A stretch of 64,000 nt of DNA from Fulvia fulva (GCF_020509005.1 NC_063013.1:2480001-2544000), one strand, 5' to 3'; counted from the first letter of the stretch, positions 32,003 through 42,405 are shown. Notes: generated from the letters alone by a model not told the origin. Numbers and translations are program-made.

Positions 32003-35000
32003 GTCTTCCTCATCGACGCGATGAAGACCAAGAACAACGTTTACCGAAAGTGAAGAGAGGAAAGAAGTTGAGGATCAATACAGCACAGCTAGACCTGTAC
32101 GACGAGACGGGCAAGGACCACGCTTGCAAACCGTTCGTCACGAATGTAAATATCGGCTCAAAGAAACTCTCTTCTTCCAATCTCACTCTCATGGACACTG
32201 GCGCACTAGGCGAGTCTTTTATGGACTATAAACTCGCGACCTCTCTCAACCTCGAACCCCAGGAACTTAAGTACCCTCGCACCCTTGAACTCTTTGACGG
32301 CACGGAGACTACCACTGGTAAGATTACTCATGTTGTACACACGTCAATCACCCTCGGAGGCAAGCGTATGTCGATCACCAGCTTCCTTACGTCCCTACCG
32401 CATCAGAAGTTTATCCTCGGCCTCCCCTGGTTCAGACGACACCGACCTATCATCGACTGGACTTCCCTTACTGTCAGCTTCCCTCCAGAAGTTCCTCCGG
32501 CACCTCCGCCTTCTCCGCCGCCTCAGCGCGGTCCTGAGTATACCAAGATCTTCCAGGTGAACGCCGCTGCCTTCACCACTGCTGCTAAGCAGCCCAAAGC
32601 TCAAGTCTTCGCCGCCTCTCTCCGCGATATCGACATCGCCCTCGAGAAGCTCGACAAGAAGCGTACACCTACCGACCCTGCTACGAAGGTCCCTCCTTGG
32701 GCACACCACATCCTCCACGTATTCGATGCTAAAGCCGCAGACGAGCTGCCTCCTCATCGCCCTCACGACCACAAGATTGAGCTAGAAGAAGGTGCAGAGA
32801 CACCGTTCGGACCGTTATATTCCATGTCCCGAGAAGAGCTTATCGTCCTCAAGAGATACCTCGAAGAGAACCTAAAGAAGGGGTTCATTCGAGCGAGCCG
32901 TTCCAGCGCTGGCAGTCCCGTCATGTTCGTCAAGAAGCCCGGCGGTGGTCTACGCTTCTGCGTAGACTACCGAGGCTTGAACGCTGTTACAAAGAAGAAC
33001 CGCTACCCAATACCGTTGATTCAGGAGACGCTCGAGCGCCTCTCTAAGGCCAAGTACTTCACCAAGCTCGATGTCATCGCTGCGTTCAACAAGTTACGAA
33101 TGGCAGAAGGACACGAGTATCTCACAGCCTTCCGTACTCGCTACGGGCTGTTCGAGTCGCTCGTTATGCCCTTCGGCGTTTGTAACGGGCCTAGTACCTT
33201 CCAGAACTTCATTAACGACATCCTTCAGGAGTTCCTCGATCAGTTCTGCACTGCCTACATCGACGACATCCTAGTCTACAGCGAGACCAAGGAGGAGCAC
33301 CGCGAGCACGTCTGTAAGTTCCTTCAGAAGCTCGCAGACGCCGGCTTGCAGCTCGATATCGACAAGTGCGAGTTTGAGAAGACCGAAGTCAAGTTCCTTG
33401 GTTTGATCATTACCGCAGACGGCATCAAGATGGACCAAGAGAAGATCGACGCTATCGTCGAATGGGATGCTCCTACGAACGTCAAAGAGGTCCAGGGTTT
33501 CCTAGGCTTTGCCAACTTCTACCGCCGCTTCATCCACGCATTTTCGGGCGTGGTACGCCCTTTGACGAAGCTCACGCGCAAGGGTGAGAAGTTCGCCTGG
33601 ACCGACGAATGCCAGGAGGCTTTTGACTTGCTCAAAGCGAAGTTTGTTGAGAACCCGCTTCTACAGCACTTCGATTTCGAACTGGAGACCCGTGTAGAGA
33701 CCGACGCATCCGACGGCGTGGTGGGCGGTGTCCTGCTACAACGCCGCTCGCCTGAATCCCCCTGGTTACCTGTCGCCTTCCTCTCCAAGAAGTTGACCGC
33801 CACGGAGTGTAACTACGAGATCTACGACAAGGAGCTTCTCGCCATCGTCAAAGCTTTCGAAGAGTGGCGCCCCGAGCTCGAAGGCTCTGCTATGCCCGTC
33901 CAAGTAAGCTCCGACCATAAGAACCTCGTCTACTTTATGAAGAGCAAGCTGCTCAATCGTCGCCAGGCCCGCTGGAGCGAGTTCCTCTCCCGGTTCAACT
34001 TCGTGATCTCGTACACGCCCGGCAAGGCCAACTCGATGGCCGACGCCCTTACCCGCCGCCCTGGAGACTCTCCAGTTGATCGAAGAGGGGGCCGGCAAAT
34101 CGCAGGGCAACAAGTCATCAAAGAGCACAACCTCTCTTCCGAGCTTCGAGAGTACCTATCGAACGGCCAGCCTACGCTCGCCGCTTCCTTTGCTACTCTC
34201 GTGCTCGCTCCTGCCTACCTTGACGAGAGTGACGATGAATCCGAGCCTGAAGAATACGCCTCGGACGCTGAGGACTTGAACGACGATGAAGAGGGCTCAG
34301 TAACGACCGACGGCTCATCCGAATCAGACTTTGAGGGGTTTGATAATGAGGAGCAGCCCGAAGGCATCATGGCACGAGTACGAACAGCGTACGATGCCGA
34401 CATAGACGCCCAAGAGTTAGTTCAGGCCCTTAGATCTGGCGCGAGGACATTCCCGGGCTTCTCGCTGTCCGAGTGCGAGCTCCAGGAAGGTGTCGTCTAC
34501 TTCCGTAAGAAGCTTTACGTACCGCAGCCCGAAGGCTCTAATATCCGAGCTGAGATTCTTCAAATCATCCACGACTCCGCCTCTGGGGGTCACCCAGGCG
34601 TAGCCAAGACCCACAAGCTCCTCGCTAGGTATTACTGGTGGCCGCATTCCTGGAAGGACGTCCGCCGCTACGTGCTGAACTGCGCTACTTGCCGAAGAGC
34701 CAAAGCTAACCGCCACCGTCCCCACGGTCTCTTGCACCCTCTCCCGGCTCCTGATCGTCCGTGGAAGCACATCACTATGGACTTTATCACCGATCTTCCT
34801 CACGGCAAGACCTTCAGCGGCGTGAAAGCAAAGGCCCTTCTAGTGATCGTGGACCGTCACTCCAAGGACCGGTACATGATCCCGTGCTGGAGCATGACCG
34901 CAAAGGAGACTGCTCGCTTGTTCTACGAATTCGTCTGGCGCTTTCAAGGCCTCCCGGATAGCATCACCTCTGACAGAGGCACCCAGTTCATCTCGCACTT

Positions 35001-36249
35001 CTGGAAGCGTCTGTGTGCTATCCTAGGCATCAAGCATAACCTCTCGACCAGTTTTCAGCCACAGACCGACGGCCAGACCGAAATTACGAACGCTATCCTC
35101 GAGCAGGTCCTTCGTTGCTTCGTCGACTACCACCAGAAGGATTGGCCTCAGCATATCCCTGCGGTAGAGTTCGCTACTCGTAACTGGGACTCGGAGACTA
35201 CTGGCTACTCTCCCTTCTATACTACGAGAGGTTACCACCCTCGTACAGGCATGGAACCAGAAGAACCTCTCCCGCCTACCGAAGACGCAAACGAGCAAGC
35301 AGCAGACGAGTTCGCTACTATGCTCTCACAGATCCATGAAGAAGTTCACGACGAGATGGTGTACGCACAAGCAATCTACGAGGATCAAGCCAATCGTCGT
35401 CGCCAGCCAGCTCCCGACTACCAAGTAGGCGATATGGTCTACCTCAACTCCAAGAACATCAAGACAGACCGCCCCTCCAAGAAGCTGAACTGGAAGAACC
35501 TAGGTCCTTTTGAGATCACCGAGCGTATCAGTTCACACGCCTACCGTCTAGCTCTTCCTGCGAACATAAAGATCCACGACGTCTTCCATCCCGTACGCCT
35601 TCGGCCGTCGGCTGAGGACCCATTCCCGAACCAAAACCAAGACATGCCAGGTCCTCCCGATGAAGTAGAAGTCGACCAGCCTGTTAACCTACCTTCTGAC
35701 GACTATGCCGTCCGCAAGATCCGGGGAATCCGCGTAGAGCCCAACGACGTTGAAGGACTACCGCCGATCAAGTATGAAGTCGAATGGCAAGGTTGCCCTG
35801 AGTGGGATACCTCATGGGAACCTATCCAACATATCATCTTCAATCGTCAAGCAATCGAAGAATACCACGCCCGCGCAGACGGCCCAGAAGTCAACATCGG
35901 CAGGCTCTTCGAATCTGAGCTTTTCGACGGGGCTTACCAATGGTGTATCGACCATGACATCAGGCCTAGGCCTGGTACTGAAGCTGAACATCCTCGATAT
36001 GTGGAACTACTACGGCTTCGTAGGAACTCAGCTTTGTTCGGGGGGGCTACTGTCATGGTCTCCCCACAGAGTGTACAGAAGGTGGGGACAGAAGAGTCTC
36101 AGAGCGCTCAGAAGTCGTCAAGAAGTGACAGTCCAGCTTGGTGTGTGAACGCCAAGAATCACATGCCCCGCAACATTCACTACGGGACCCAGCCCTCCAG
36201 ATTCACCCCTCTACCAAACCTTGAAGCACGTGGAAGACTCGGATCGTAG
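31987..36249 (+). CDS. pol: Chromovirus Pol (protease, RT, RNase H, integrase, chromodomain)
   Basis: One open frame with no stops. Residue numbers count from the GTG at 32050, giving 1399 residues; the frame opens 21 codons earlier. Aspartic protease: D49-T-G (LMDTGALGESF). Reverse transcriptase: VDYRGLN, KLDVIAAFN, catalytic Y403-I-D-D. RNase H: ETDASDG with D552, then YDKELLAIVKAFEEW. Integrase: zinc motif H841/H848/C878/C881 and DD35E triad D911, D975, E1011 (spacings 63 and 35). Then a GPF motif (NLGPFEITERI) and a chromodomain at ~1219-1285 (YEVEWQGCPEWDTSWEPI), which in this group targets insertion to heterochromatin. The last ~66 residues are coded by the 3' LTR, an unusual ending. 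All catalytic residues are present. Confidence 0.95.
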   Translation, partial: AGKSLGLPHRRDEDQEQRLPKVKRGKKLRINTAQLDLYDETGKDHACKPFVTNVNIGSKKLSSSNLTLMDTGALGESFMDYKLATSLNLEPQELKYPRTLELFDGTETTTGKITHVVHTSITLGGKRMSITSFLTSLPHQKFILGLPWFRRHRPIIDWTSLTVSFPPEVPPAPPPSPPPQRGPEYTKIFQVNAAAFTTAAKQPKAQVFAASLRDIDIALEKLDKKRTPTDPATKVPPWAHHILHVFDAKAADELPPHRPHDHKIELEEGAETPFGPLYSMSREELIVLKRYLEENLKKGFIRASRSSAGSPVMFVKKPGGGLRFCVDYRGLNAVTKKNRYPIPLIQETLERLSKAKYFTKLDVIAAFNKLRMAEGHEYLTAFRTRYGLFESLVMPFGVCNGPSTFQNFINDILQEFLDQFCTAYIDDILVYSETKEEHREHVCKFLQKLADAGLQLDIDKCEFEKTEVKFLGLIITADGIKMDQEKIDAIVEWDAPTNVKEVQGFLGFANFYRRFIHAFSGVVRPLTKLTRKGEKFAWTDECQEAFDLLKAKFVENPLLQHFDFELETRVETDASDGVVGGVLLQRRSPESPWLPVAFLSKKLTATECNYEIYDKELLAIVKAFEEWRPELEGSAMPVQVSSDHKNLVYFMKSKLLNRRQARWSEFLSRFNFVISYTPGKANSMADALTRRPGDSPVDRRGGRQIAGQQVIKEHNLSSELREYLSNGQPTLAASFATLVLAPAYLDESDDESEPEEYASDAEDLNDDEEGSVTTDGSSESDFEGFDNEEQPEGIMARVRTAYDADIDAQELVQALRSGARTFPGFSLSECELQEGVVYFRKKLYVPQPEGSNIRAEILQIIHDSASGGHPGVAKTHKLLARYYWWPHSWKDVRRYVLNCATCRRAKANRHRPHGLLHPLPAPDRPWKHITMDFITDLPHGKTFSGVKAKALLVIVDRHSKDRYMIPCWSMTAKETARLFYEFVWRFQGLPDSITSDRGTQFISHFWKRLCAILGIKHNLSTSFQPQTDGQTEITNAILEQVLRCFVDYHQKDWPQHIPAVEFATRNWDSETTGYSPFYTTRGYHPRTGMEPEEPLPPTEDANEQAADEFATMLSQIHEEVHDEMVYAQAIYEDQANRRRQPAPDYQVGDMVYLNSKNIKTDRPSKKLNWKNLGPFEITERISSHAYRLALPANIKIHDVFHPVRLRPSAEDPFPNQNQDMPGPPDEVEVDQPVNLPSDDYAVRKIRGIRVEPNDVEGLPPIKYEVEWQGCPEWDTSWEPIQHIIFNRQAIEEYHARADGPEVNIGRLFESELFDGAYQWCIDHDIRPRPGTEAEHPRYVELLRLRRNSALFGGATVMVSPQSVQKVGTEESQSAQKSSRSDSPAWCVNAKNHMPRNIHYGTQPSRFTPLPNLEARGRLGS
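36040..36046 (+). promoter_or_regulatory. Polypurine tract of the chromovirus
   Basis: A run of seven G four bases before the 3' LTR, within the pol frame. It is the expected primer for plus-strand DNA synthesis. Confidence 0.7.
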
Positions 36250-36493
36250 GGCAGGTTGGAATAAGGTTTTGAGCAAAGCTGCTAAGCGCGGCTTCGCACG
36301 GGTTAGCCCTGTTGATGCGGGGACACGCACTCGCGAGGGTCGCGTATAAATATCTGGCCTTCCCCAGGCCTCTCTTGCTTTCTTCGTCTTTTGTTTTGTG
36401 TAGCAATCATACCATGCCCTTTTGCATCTGCACTTCGCACCTGCATTCTCGCTTTCACCCTTACATCTCACAGGCCAGGCTCTCGCCCTGACA
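36051..36493 (+). repeat. Chromovirus 3' LTR
   Basis: 443 bp, identical to the 5' LTR except C at 36134 (A at 30440). It encodes the last ~66 residues of Pol up to the TAG at 36247-36249. Followed by the target duplication GTATA. Confidence 0.95.
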
Positions 36494-36950
36494 GTATACG
36501 AGTAATAGCCGATTTATTACTATAAGAGAAGGGTCTTAAGCCCGCTAGTCTTAATTAGATAGACAGGTTTATTAGGCGGCATCGTCAGCTAAAGGTTTAT
36601 ATAACACGTAGATACAATCGTTAGCGAGCCCTAATAGAAGATCTAGACGTTATCGAGAAGTAGTTCTTACTTATACGTAATATAAAGGAGAAGTATAGTA
36701 TCCTTAACTATAACACCTACAACTTCGACGAGATAGGGTTTATAATAGGTGTCATTACGTCTTAGAGCGTCGTTATAGGTTTAGAAAGGCGTAGTAGAAA
36801 GAGGAAGGTCGTTTAATAGAGTAATAGAGAGGGAGTAGAGAGATAGCGTATTAGATAGCTCTTATACAAAGCGAGATTAGTAAGCTACGTAAGTCTAACG
36901 AGGCCCTTATGTAGCGGAAAGCACGAAAGCGCAAGTATATTCCGTCTAGA

Positions 36951-37038
36951 AGAGAATCATCGATCTCTGCGCCAAAACACGACACATTCGAAAGCTCTTA
37001 TCAAGGCCATTCTAACGATATAAAAAGCAGGCCACTGC
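36951..37038 (+). other. 88-bp sequence of unknown origin at the 5' end of LINE C
   Basis: It starts AGAGAATCATCGATCTCTGC and ends near GCAGGCCACTGCC. It is not found in LINE A, B, D or E and shows no RIP. It lies inside the target-site duplications, so it arrived with the LINE. A chimeric 5' end made by template switching during reverse transcription is the simplest explanation. I do not recognise it as a known small RNA. Confidence 0.6.
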
Positions 37039-38450
37039 CCCTAGGACTGAGGGAGTTCTACCTCATTCAATCTGGACAGCTTGAAGCTCTCTTCACCCTG
37101 TTTCTTCAGCTCCAAACGCCGCGGAGGTGCCTAGCTACATTAGGCAACTCCTAGGCAATGGTAGCCTAGGCTACGGTACTAACGGCGCCTACGGCCCTAT
37201 AGGCGAAGCCCCCCTAAGACAACTGGTAGCAACTTATAGAGGACGTAAAAAGCATAGAAACTAACGATCAGCTCCCTTACCGGTCTCTACAGGTAATGAT
37301 TACTTAGCTACGCACGGCGCTTGTACTGTCGTATTACCGAGGGCAACAAGAAATGAGGACGACGTCCTAGGCGATTAGCAAGGCCACCCGGAATCAACAC
37401 CCCTATAGCTAGGCATCGGTCGCGGCATCGATACCAGGCCCCCGCCTAACGCACGATACAGTTACGATCCGCATTGCAGCAAAGGAAGACCAGGCCGAAG
37501 TTGCGAAGCTATCGAACAAGGAGCTCGCCTAACGTATTAACCAACCAGGGGTGGTCGTAGTGAACCAACAGTCCAACGGCACTCTATAGATCTATACTAG
37601 CTCTACTACTGCTAGGAGGCACCTAGAGGCACAGCCACAGTGGGCATCTAAGGTTGCGGCATCAGCGAAGGTCTTAACGAAACAATTCACGATCCTAGTC
37701 CACGACATGCCTAAGGAGTTTGACCCAACTAACCAGGGTCACCTACGCGCTCTTTAAGAGGACAACCCGGTCACTCTTAACTCTCCAATCCAGAAGGCGA
37801 CTTGGCTCTATAGGAAATGGCTAGAAGGCAAGAAGGCCTCGGCGCTAATAGTATAGCTACAAGACGCGAAAGCGGCGGATCTAGCGATAGAACAAGGCCT
37901 GGTCTAGCAATACAGCCTCAAGATAGTAGAAAAGCACTCCTTATCCTTTCGTGTCCTCCAATGCTTTAAATGCTAACAGTATAGACACCAAACCTACACG
38001 TGCACAAACAAGCAGGCCTACTCGAACTGTGTAGGAGACTATATGTCTAGGGACTGTACATCGACTACGAGACGGTGCGCGAACTGTCCGGGGTACTACC
38101 TATCGTATAGTGCGGAATGCCCACAGCGGAAACTAGCGAAAAACAAGGCAATCATAAACAGAACCGTCGCCCTAAGATTCTACGGCGACCGTGAGGCTAG
38201 CCTACACCGGAACTAACTAGCGGCGGTCGGGCATAAGCGCCCTAGGGCCGAGAACGATATAAAGGATGCGCAGCCTAGGGCGTACGGGAGGCCACGTGCT
38301 CTGCTAGCTACGGCGAGGGAATCTAACCAGGCCCGGCTCCCCTTTAGTACACAGCCGATAGGCGTAGACCAGGACGCATAGGGCAGTAGGACACAGGACG
38401 ATATAGAGGAAATGACTGTCGATACCGATGACTAGCCTCGACACGCTTAG
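37023..38450 (+). pseudogene. LINE C ORF1, 5'-truncated, with zinc knuckles
   Basis: Frame shared with LINE B ORF1 from LGLREFYLIQSGQLEALF onward, ending TAG at 38448-38450. The N-terminal ~25 codons are replaced by the foreign leader. The frame contains a number of TAG stops, but the knuckle region at ~37960-38125 is readable: FKC...HQTYTC, NCVGDYMSRDC, CANCPGYYLSYSAECPQRK. It overlaps ORF2 by 23 bases. Confidence 0.7.
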
Positions 38451-41400
38451 CATCATCTAGTATAACGTCAACTATAGCAAGGATATAGTCCAGAACCATT
38501 TCCTACACGAGGCGGACCCGCGCGTCCACCACGTCCTTACAATCTAGGAGCTATAGATTAACCCGCACTATAAGAGACTAACGACCTACAAGTCACTAGG
38601 CTACACGACATACCTACGAGGCGACGGCAGACGCCGCACGTGCTTCTATGTCAGCAAGGACATACTAGAATCCGACTGGGAGGTAGTGTACTACGCAGAC
38701 GAAGAAGGCGGGGGCGATATTACCTCCCTCTACGTAGGTAGCACCTGGATACACAACCTATACATGCAACCGCCAGCCTCGAGGTCTAGCCGCGACCTAG
38801 GGGTCTGTAGACACCTAGACAGTGCGCTCAAGAGACAAGGGTGCCACATCGTAGTAGGAGACTTCAACATACACCACCCTTCCTAGGAAAGCCTTATGCA
38901 GCCGCACCCTATAGCCGACGAAGTACTCGACTTGATGGCGAGCAACGCAATTGCCCTCAATACCCCGAAGGACCTAGGTACCTAGAAGAGAGGGGGACTC
39001 CAAGGCACGATCGACCTCTCCTAGATCTTAGATAGCCACTACTATACGGTAACCTACTGTGGGATCGAACATGAACTCGAGGCGTCGTCAGACTACATAC
39101 TAGTCAGGACCTCTATTGCGACACAGATACAACGCACACTAGCGAGAACCCCTAAGCCAAACTGGGGAAAGGCCTACTAGGCCAACATCTAGGCGTACCT
39201 CGATAACTCCAAGAGGCTAGTCCAGATCGCGTAGCAGCAATACAACAGTAAAGACGAGATAGACGAAGCAGTCTAGGGGTTGACAGACGAAATAAGAAAA
39301 GCGACCTCACTTTACGTTCCGCTTGCCCAACTAACGATATGGTCCAAACTATACTAGACGCCGGAGTGCACTGCGGTAGTAAGAGAAGCAAGGAGAGCCC
39401 GCCGGGTGTGGACGAGCAGCTATAGCGAGGAGGCCTAGAACGTATACAGGGAGGCATGCTAACAGAAGAAAGCCATAATACGGAGGGAGAAAGCAGTCGG
39501 CTGGAGGGCCATAGTAGAAGAAATCGCCGGCAAGCTAGAGAGGATGTGGAAGCTAGCGAAATGGGCCCGACAGGACCCTACACAGGGCCCCTCCTTCTCT
39601 ATCCTAGCGCTACAATCGCCTAGTGGCCCGGTTAGCGACCCCGAGGCCAAGGCGCGTCTACTAGCTAGCAAGTTCTTCCCACCCCTAGTCGAGGCTGATC
39701 TAAGCGACATAAACAGCTCTACTCCCCTAGCCCCTAGCATCGCGGTCTAACAGGAGGTGTCCGAGGGAGAAGTTACCGCTATGCTAAGGAAGTTGCCGGC
39801 GAAGAAAGCCCCGGGGCCGGATGGGATCCCAAACGAGCTACTAAAGAAGTGTAGAGATCAACTAGCCCTAGCAGTTGTAGCGATCTTCAACGCCTGCCTA
39901 CAGACCGGATACCACCCGATAGCTTTTAAACAATCGACGACAGTGGTCCTACGCAAGCCGCAGAAGGAAGACTATACGCAGGTGAAGTCGTACCGCCCAA
40001 TTGCGCTCCTTAACACTCTGAGGAAGGCGCTTGAGAAGCTGGTTACAACGAGACTCTCCGAGGCGGCAGAGGAACACTCCCTACTCCCGGACACCTAGAT
40101 GGGTGCGCGCCCATAGCGATCGACGCTATCCGCGATAGAACTTATCACCTCTTAGGTAAAGGCCATCTGGTATAAGAATAGGGACAAGGTAGCTTCCTTA
40201 CTTAGCCTAGACATATCGGGAGCCTTCGACTACGTATCACACCCGCGGCTTCTCTACATCCTAAGGTCGAAAGGACTCCCTGAGTGGCTTGTCAACTTCG
40301 TACGGTCCTACCTCCAAAACCGCAGTACGTCGATCCTGGTCGGCCAGTACAGAAGCCTATTTCAAGTAGTCTACACTAGAATCCCGCAAGGCTCAACGCT
40401 AGCACCTATTCTGTTCCTCTTCTTTATGGCGACGCTACTCCCAGCCCTAGAATCCCAGAACACCGCTGCGAGCGGCTTCGTAGACGACACAAACATCCTA
40501 GCGTGGTCTTCCTCGACCGAGGAGAACTGTAGGCTACTAGAAGAGAAGCACAAGATCTGCGAGGACTGGGCTAGGAGGCACGGGGCTCGGTTTGCCCCAG
40601 AAAAGTACAATCTGATATACTTTACGCGCCGGCCACGGTTCCACAATATGCAAGCTTCTATCTAGATACAGGGGCACACGACTAACCCGGCAAATCAGCT
40701 CAGGATCCTCGGACTATAGGTGGACCCGGCGCTACGGTGGAGGAAGTACGTATAGGCAATATTACGGAAAGCTGAACAGAATATAGCATTATGCTAGAGG
40801 CTCACTACGTCCACATAGGGGGCGGACTTCCGGCAGTCACGACTTCTATATACGGCTATTGTACGGCCAGTCCTTACCTATGGCAGCCAAGTGTGGTCCT
40901 TAGGCGAGAGGGCCTGCCTATCGAAGGGACTCGTCGCGCCGCTAGCGAAGATCCAAAACTAATGCCTAAGGAAGGTCACCGGGGCATATAAGTCGACACT
41001 AACGAGGATGCTTAAGCACGAGACCGCTATACCGCCGATCGACCTATACATCTAGGGACTACGGACCTCCTACTTAGGCAAGTCGGCACAGTACCTAGTA
41101 CAGAAGGTCATCGCCAGTACAGTCGTAAGGGCCCGCGAATCAGTACTAGCGTACAAGGGCATTCGACCCGGAAACGAGCCGAACTACCGGGCAAGGGACG
41201 AATAGCTAGCAACACAATAGGAAGGTGAGAAATCGTTTGTAGAGCAACTATGGAAAGAGAGGTGGAACAACCAGGTTGTAGGGCATAGTAGACGCCCTTA
41301 GCCAGCGGGACAACCTAAGGAATGGTCAGCTACAAAATCCGCGGTCAAGCACCCCCCGAAGCTCATCTACTACCGCCTTACGAGGGCATAGAGTAGCATA

Positions 41401-41847
41401 GCAACCCAACTGCGAAGCGAACACATCGGCCTCTAGGGGTACCTATTATGGAGGAAGGTTCTAGGATACACGAATACTAGCTGCCCCTACGGCTATCGCT
41501 CCTAGAACGTACGGTACGTACTCCTCGTCTGTCCGAGGTGGTCGCTAGGAAGGGGGGAGTGGATGGCAAAGGCGAGGAACCGGACGATTAGGGCACTTCT
41601 TAACAACGCTGAAGACCTACGGCGCATTACGAACTAGATACTAGAGAAGGGCTGGCTAGAACAGTACCGCCTAGTAGGAGCAGTGTAGGAAGAGAGGACA
41701 CGACGTAGCGCGACGAGACCGGCTAGGAGCGGGGGCTAACGGGGTAGTGACATGGACTACGTACGTTCAGAGGGAAAGCTAATCTAGACAAGGAGTAGTC
41801 GGGGGCGGGAAGGGTTTTCACCTATTCGGGTTTCCCTTTATACATAA
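38428..41847 (+). pseudogene. LINE C ORF2: endonuclease-reverse transcriptase, best-preserved copy
   Basis: ATG at 38428, TAA at 41845-41847, 1140 codons in one phase with scattered TAG stops. The endonuclease domain (~38440-39100) has the catalytic HIVVGDFNIHHPS at 38845-38883. The reverse transcriptase (~39800-40640) has KKAPGPDGIPNELLK, RPIALLNTLRK, SLDISGAFDYV, the catalytic FVDDTNILAWSSS at 40477-40515 and FAPEKYNLIYF. A C-terminal knuckle begins CPYGYRS at 41482 and ends CPRW; its histidine position now reads Tyr. Domain order and sequence fit Tad1/I-like fungal LINEs. Several TGG and CAG codons have become TAG, so it is not functional. Confidence 0.85.
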
Positions 41848-42259
41848 CAATAGATATATACCTACATAGGCCGGATAGGGTCCTAGAACAGGGGAATGAC
41901 AAATCTATCTATCTATCTATATTCCGTCTAGAGGGTCTCTAACCTTCGATAAGGCGTCGTAATTAATACCTCTAGAGGATACTAGGAGGTAGGAAGTGAG
42001 TAGAGAGTCGCTAGATAGTATTTGGCTAGTACTAAGGCTACGACGCTATAAGCGATATAGCGAGTCGGAGTATAACGTACATACCTATCAAGTAGACTCG
42101 CTAGATAGCAAAGAATCTAAAGAGGACTTGTCCTCCTAGTAACGATTCTATAGGATGTCGTCGTATTAAGATACCGTCGTAATTAAAGTAGAAGTAGTAT
42201 AGTTCTTAGTAAAAGTAGCCCGCTCGGTAGTATAGCCCGCTCGGTAGTAAAGCACGTTA

Positions 42260-42405
42260 GGGCAAATAACAAAGTTGTTAGATAGGCTATCTAAGAGGAG
42301 TACGAAGTACGGAAAGTTAATATATAAGCCGAGGTATACGGGCCGGCCCGTACCGAGTTACGTAACCTATTACTATCTACTAGATGTCCGCCTAGGCCCG
42401 TAACA
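42260..42405 (-). repeat. Outer part of the G1 5' LTR
   Basis: The minus strand starts TGTTACGGGCCTAGGCGG at 42405 and contains a TATA-like TTATATATTAAC. It joins the piece left of 29984 once P3 is removed. The LTR-like segment at 59646-59876 starts similarly (TGTCACGGGCCTAGGC), pointing to a related family. Confidence 0.62.

Larger units (their letters stand above)
30357..36493 (+). mobile_element. Intact chromovirus (Ty3/Gypsy LTR retrotransposon with chromodomain), 6137 bp
   Basis: Flanked by a 5-bp target duplication GTATA (30352-30356 and 36494-36498). It has two 443-bp LTRs starting TGTCATGG and ending CCTGACA, which differ at one base (A at 30440, C at 36134). Gag and pol frames are uninterrupted and the base composition is GC-rich with no RIP, in sharp contrast to the P3 sequence on both sides. 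This is the youngest element in the window and may be functional. Confidence 0.95.
30080..36828 (+). pseudogene. P3 transposase remnant, interrupted by the chromovirus
   Basis: The plus-strand frame matches the Psq and CENP-B-like part of the P2 transposase up to 30356 (LNEAKLTLAV, NRLTIKVYDASRTILGYRL). It is interrupted by the chromovirus and continues at 36494 with R-V-I-A-D-L-L-L to Y-N-F-D-E-I-G-F (~36720) before the internal deletion at ~36828. It has RIP stops and lacks most of the DDE domain. Confidence 0.72.
36951..41920 (+). mobile_element. LINE copy C in P3, 5'-truncated with a foreign 5' leader
   Basis: A target-site duplication ATTCCGTCTAGA (36939-36950 and 41921-41932) brackets the insertion, and an (ATCT)n tail ends it. 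Homology to copies B and D starts only at ~37039, about 25 codons into ORF1. The 88 bases before that are unrelated to them. Copy C keeps far more TG/CA than B or D and has the fewest stops, so it is younger or less exposed to RIP. Confidence 0.9.
29984..42257 (+). mobile_element. Pogo/Fot1-like DNA transposon P3, internally deleted, holding a chromovirus and LINE C
   Basis: TA duplications flank it (29982-29983 and 42258-42259). The left terminal repeat carries three CGAGCGGGC-like units instead of two. Own sequence is 29984-30356, 36494-36950 and 41933-42257 (~1.16 kb). Compared with P2/P4 about 0.7 kb of the DDE region is missing at ~36828, where AATAGAGAG is joined directly to GGAGTAGAGAG, a short-homology deletion. 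The copy is non-autonomous. It sits in the 5' LTR of G1. Confidence 0.87.
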
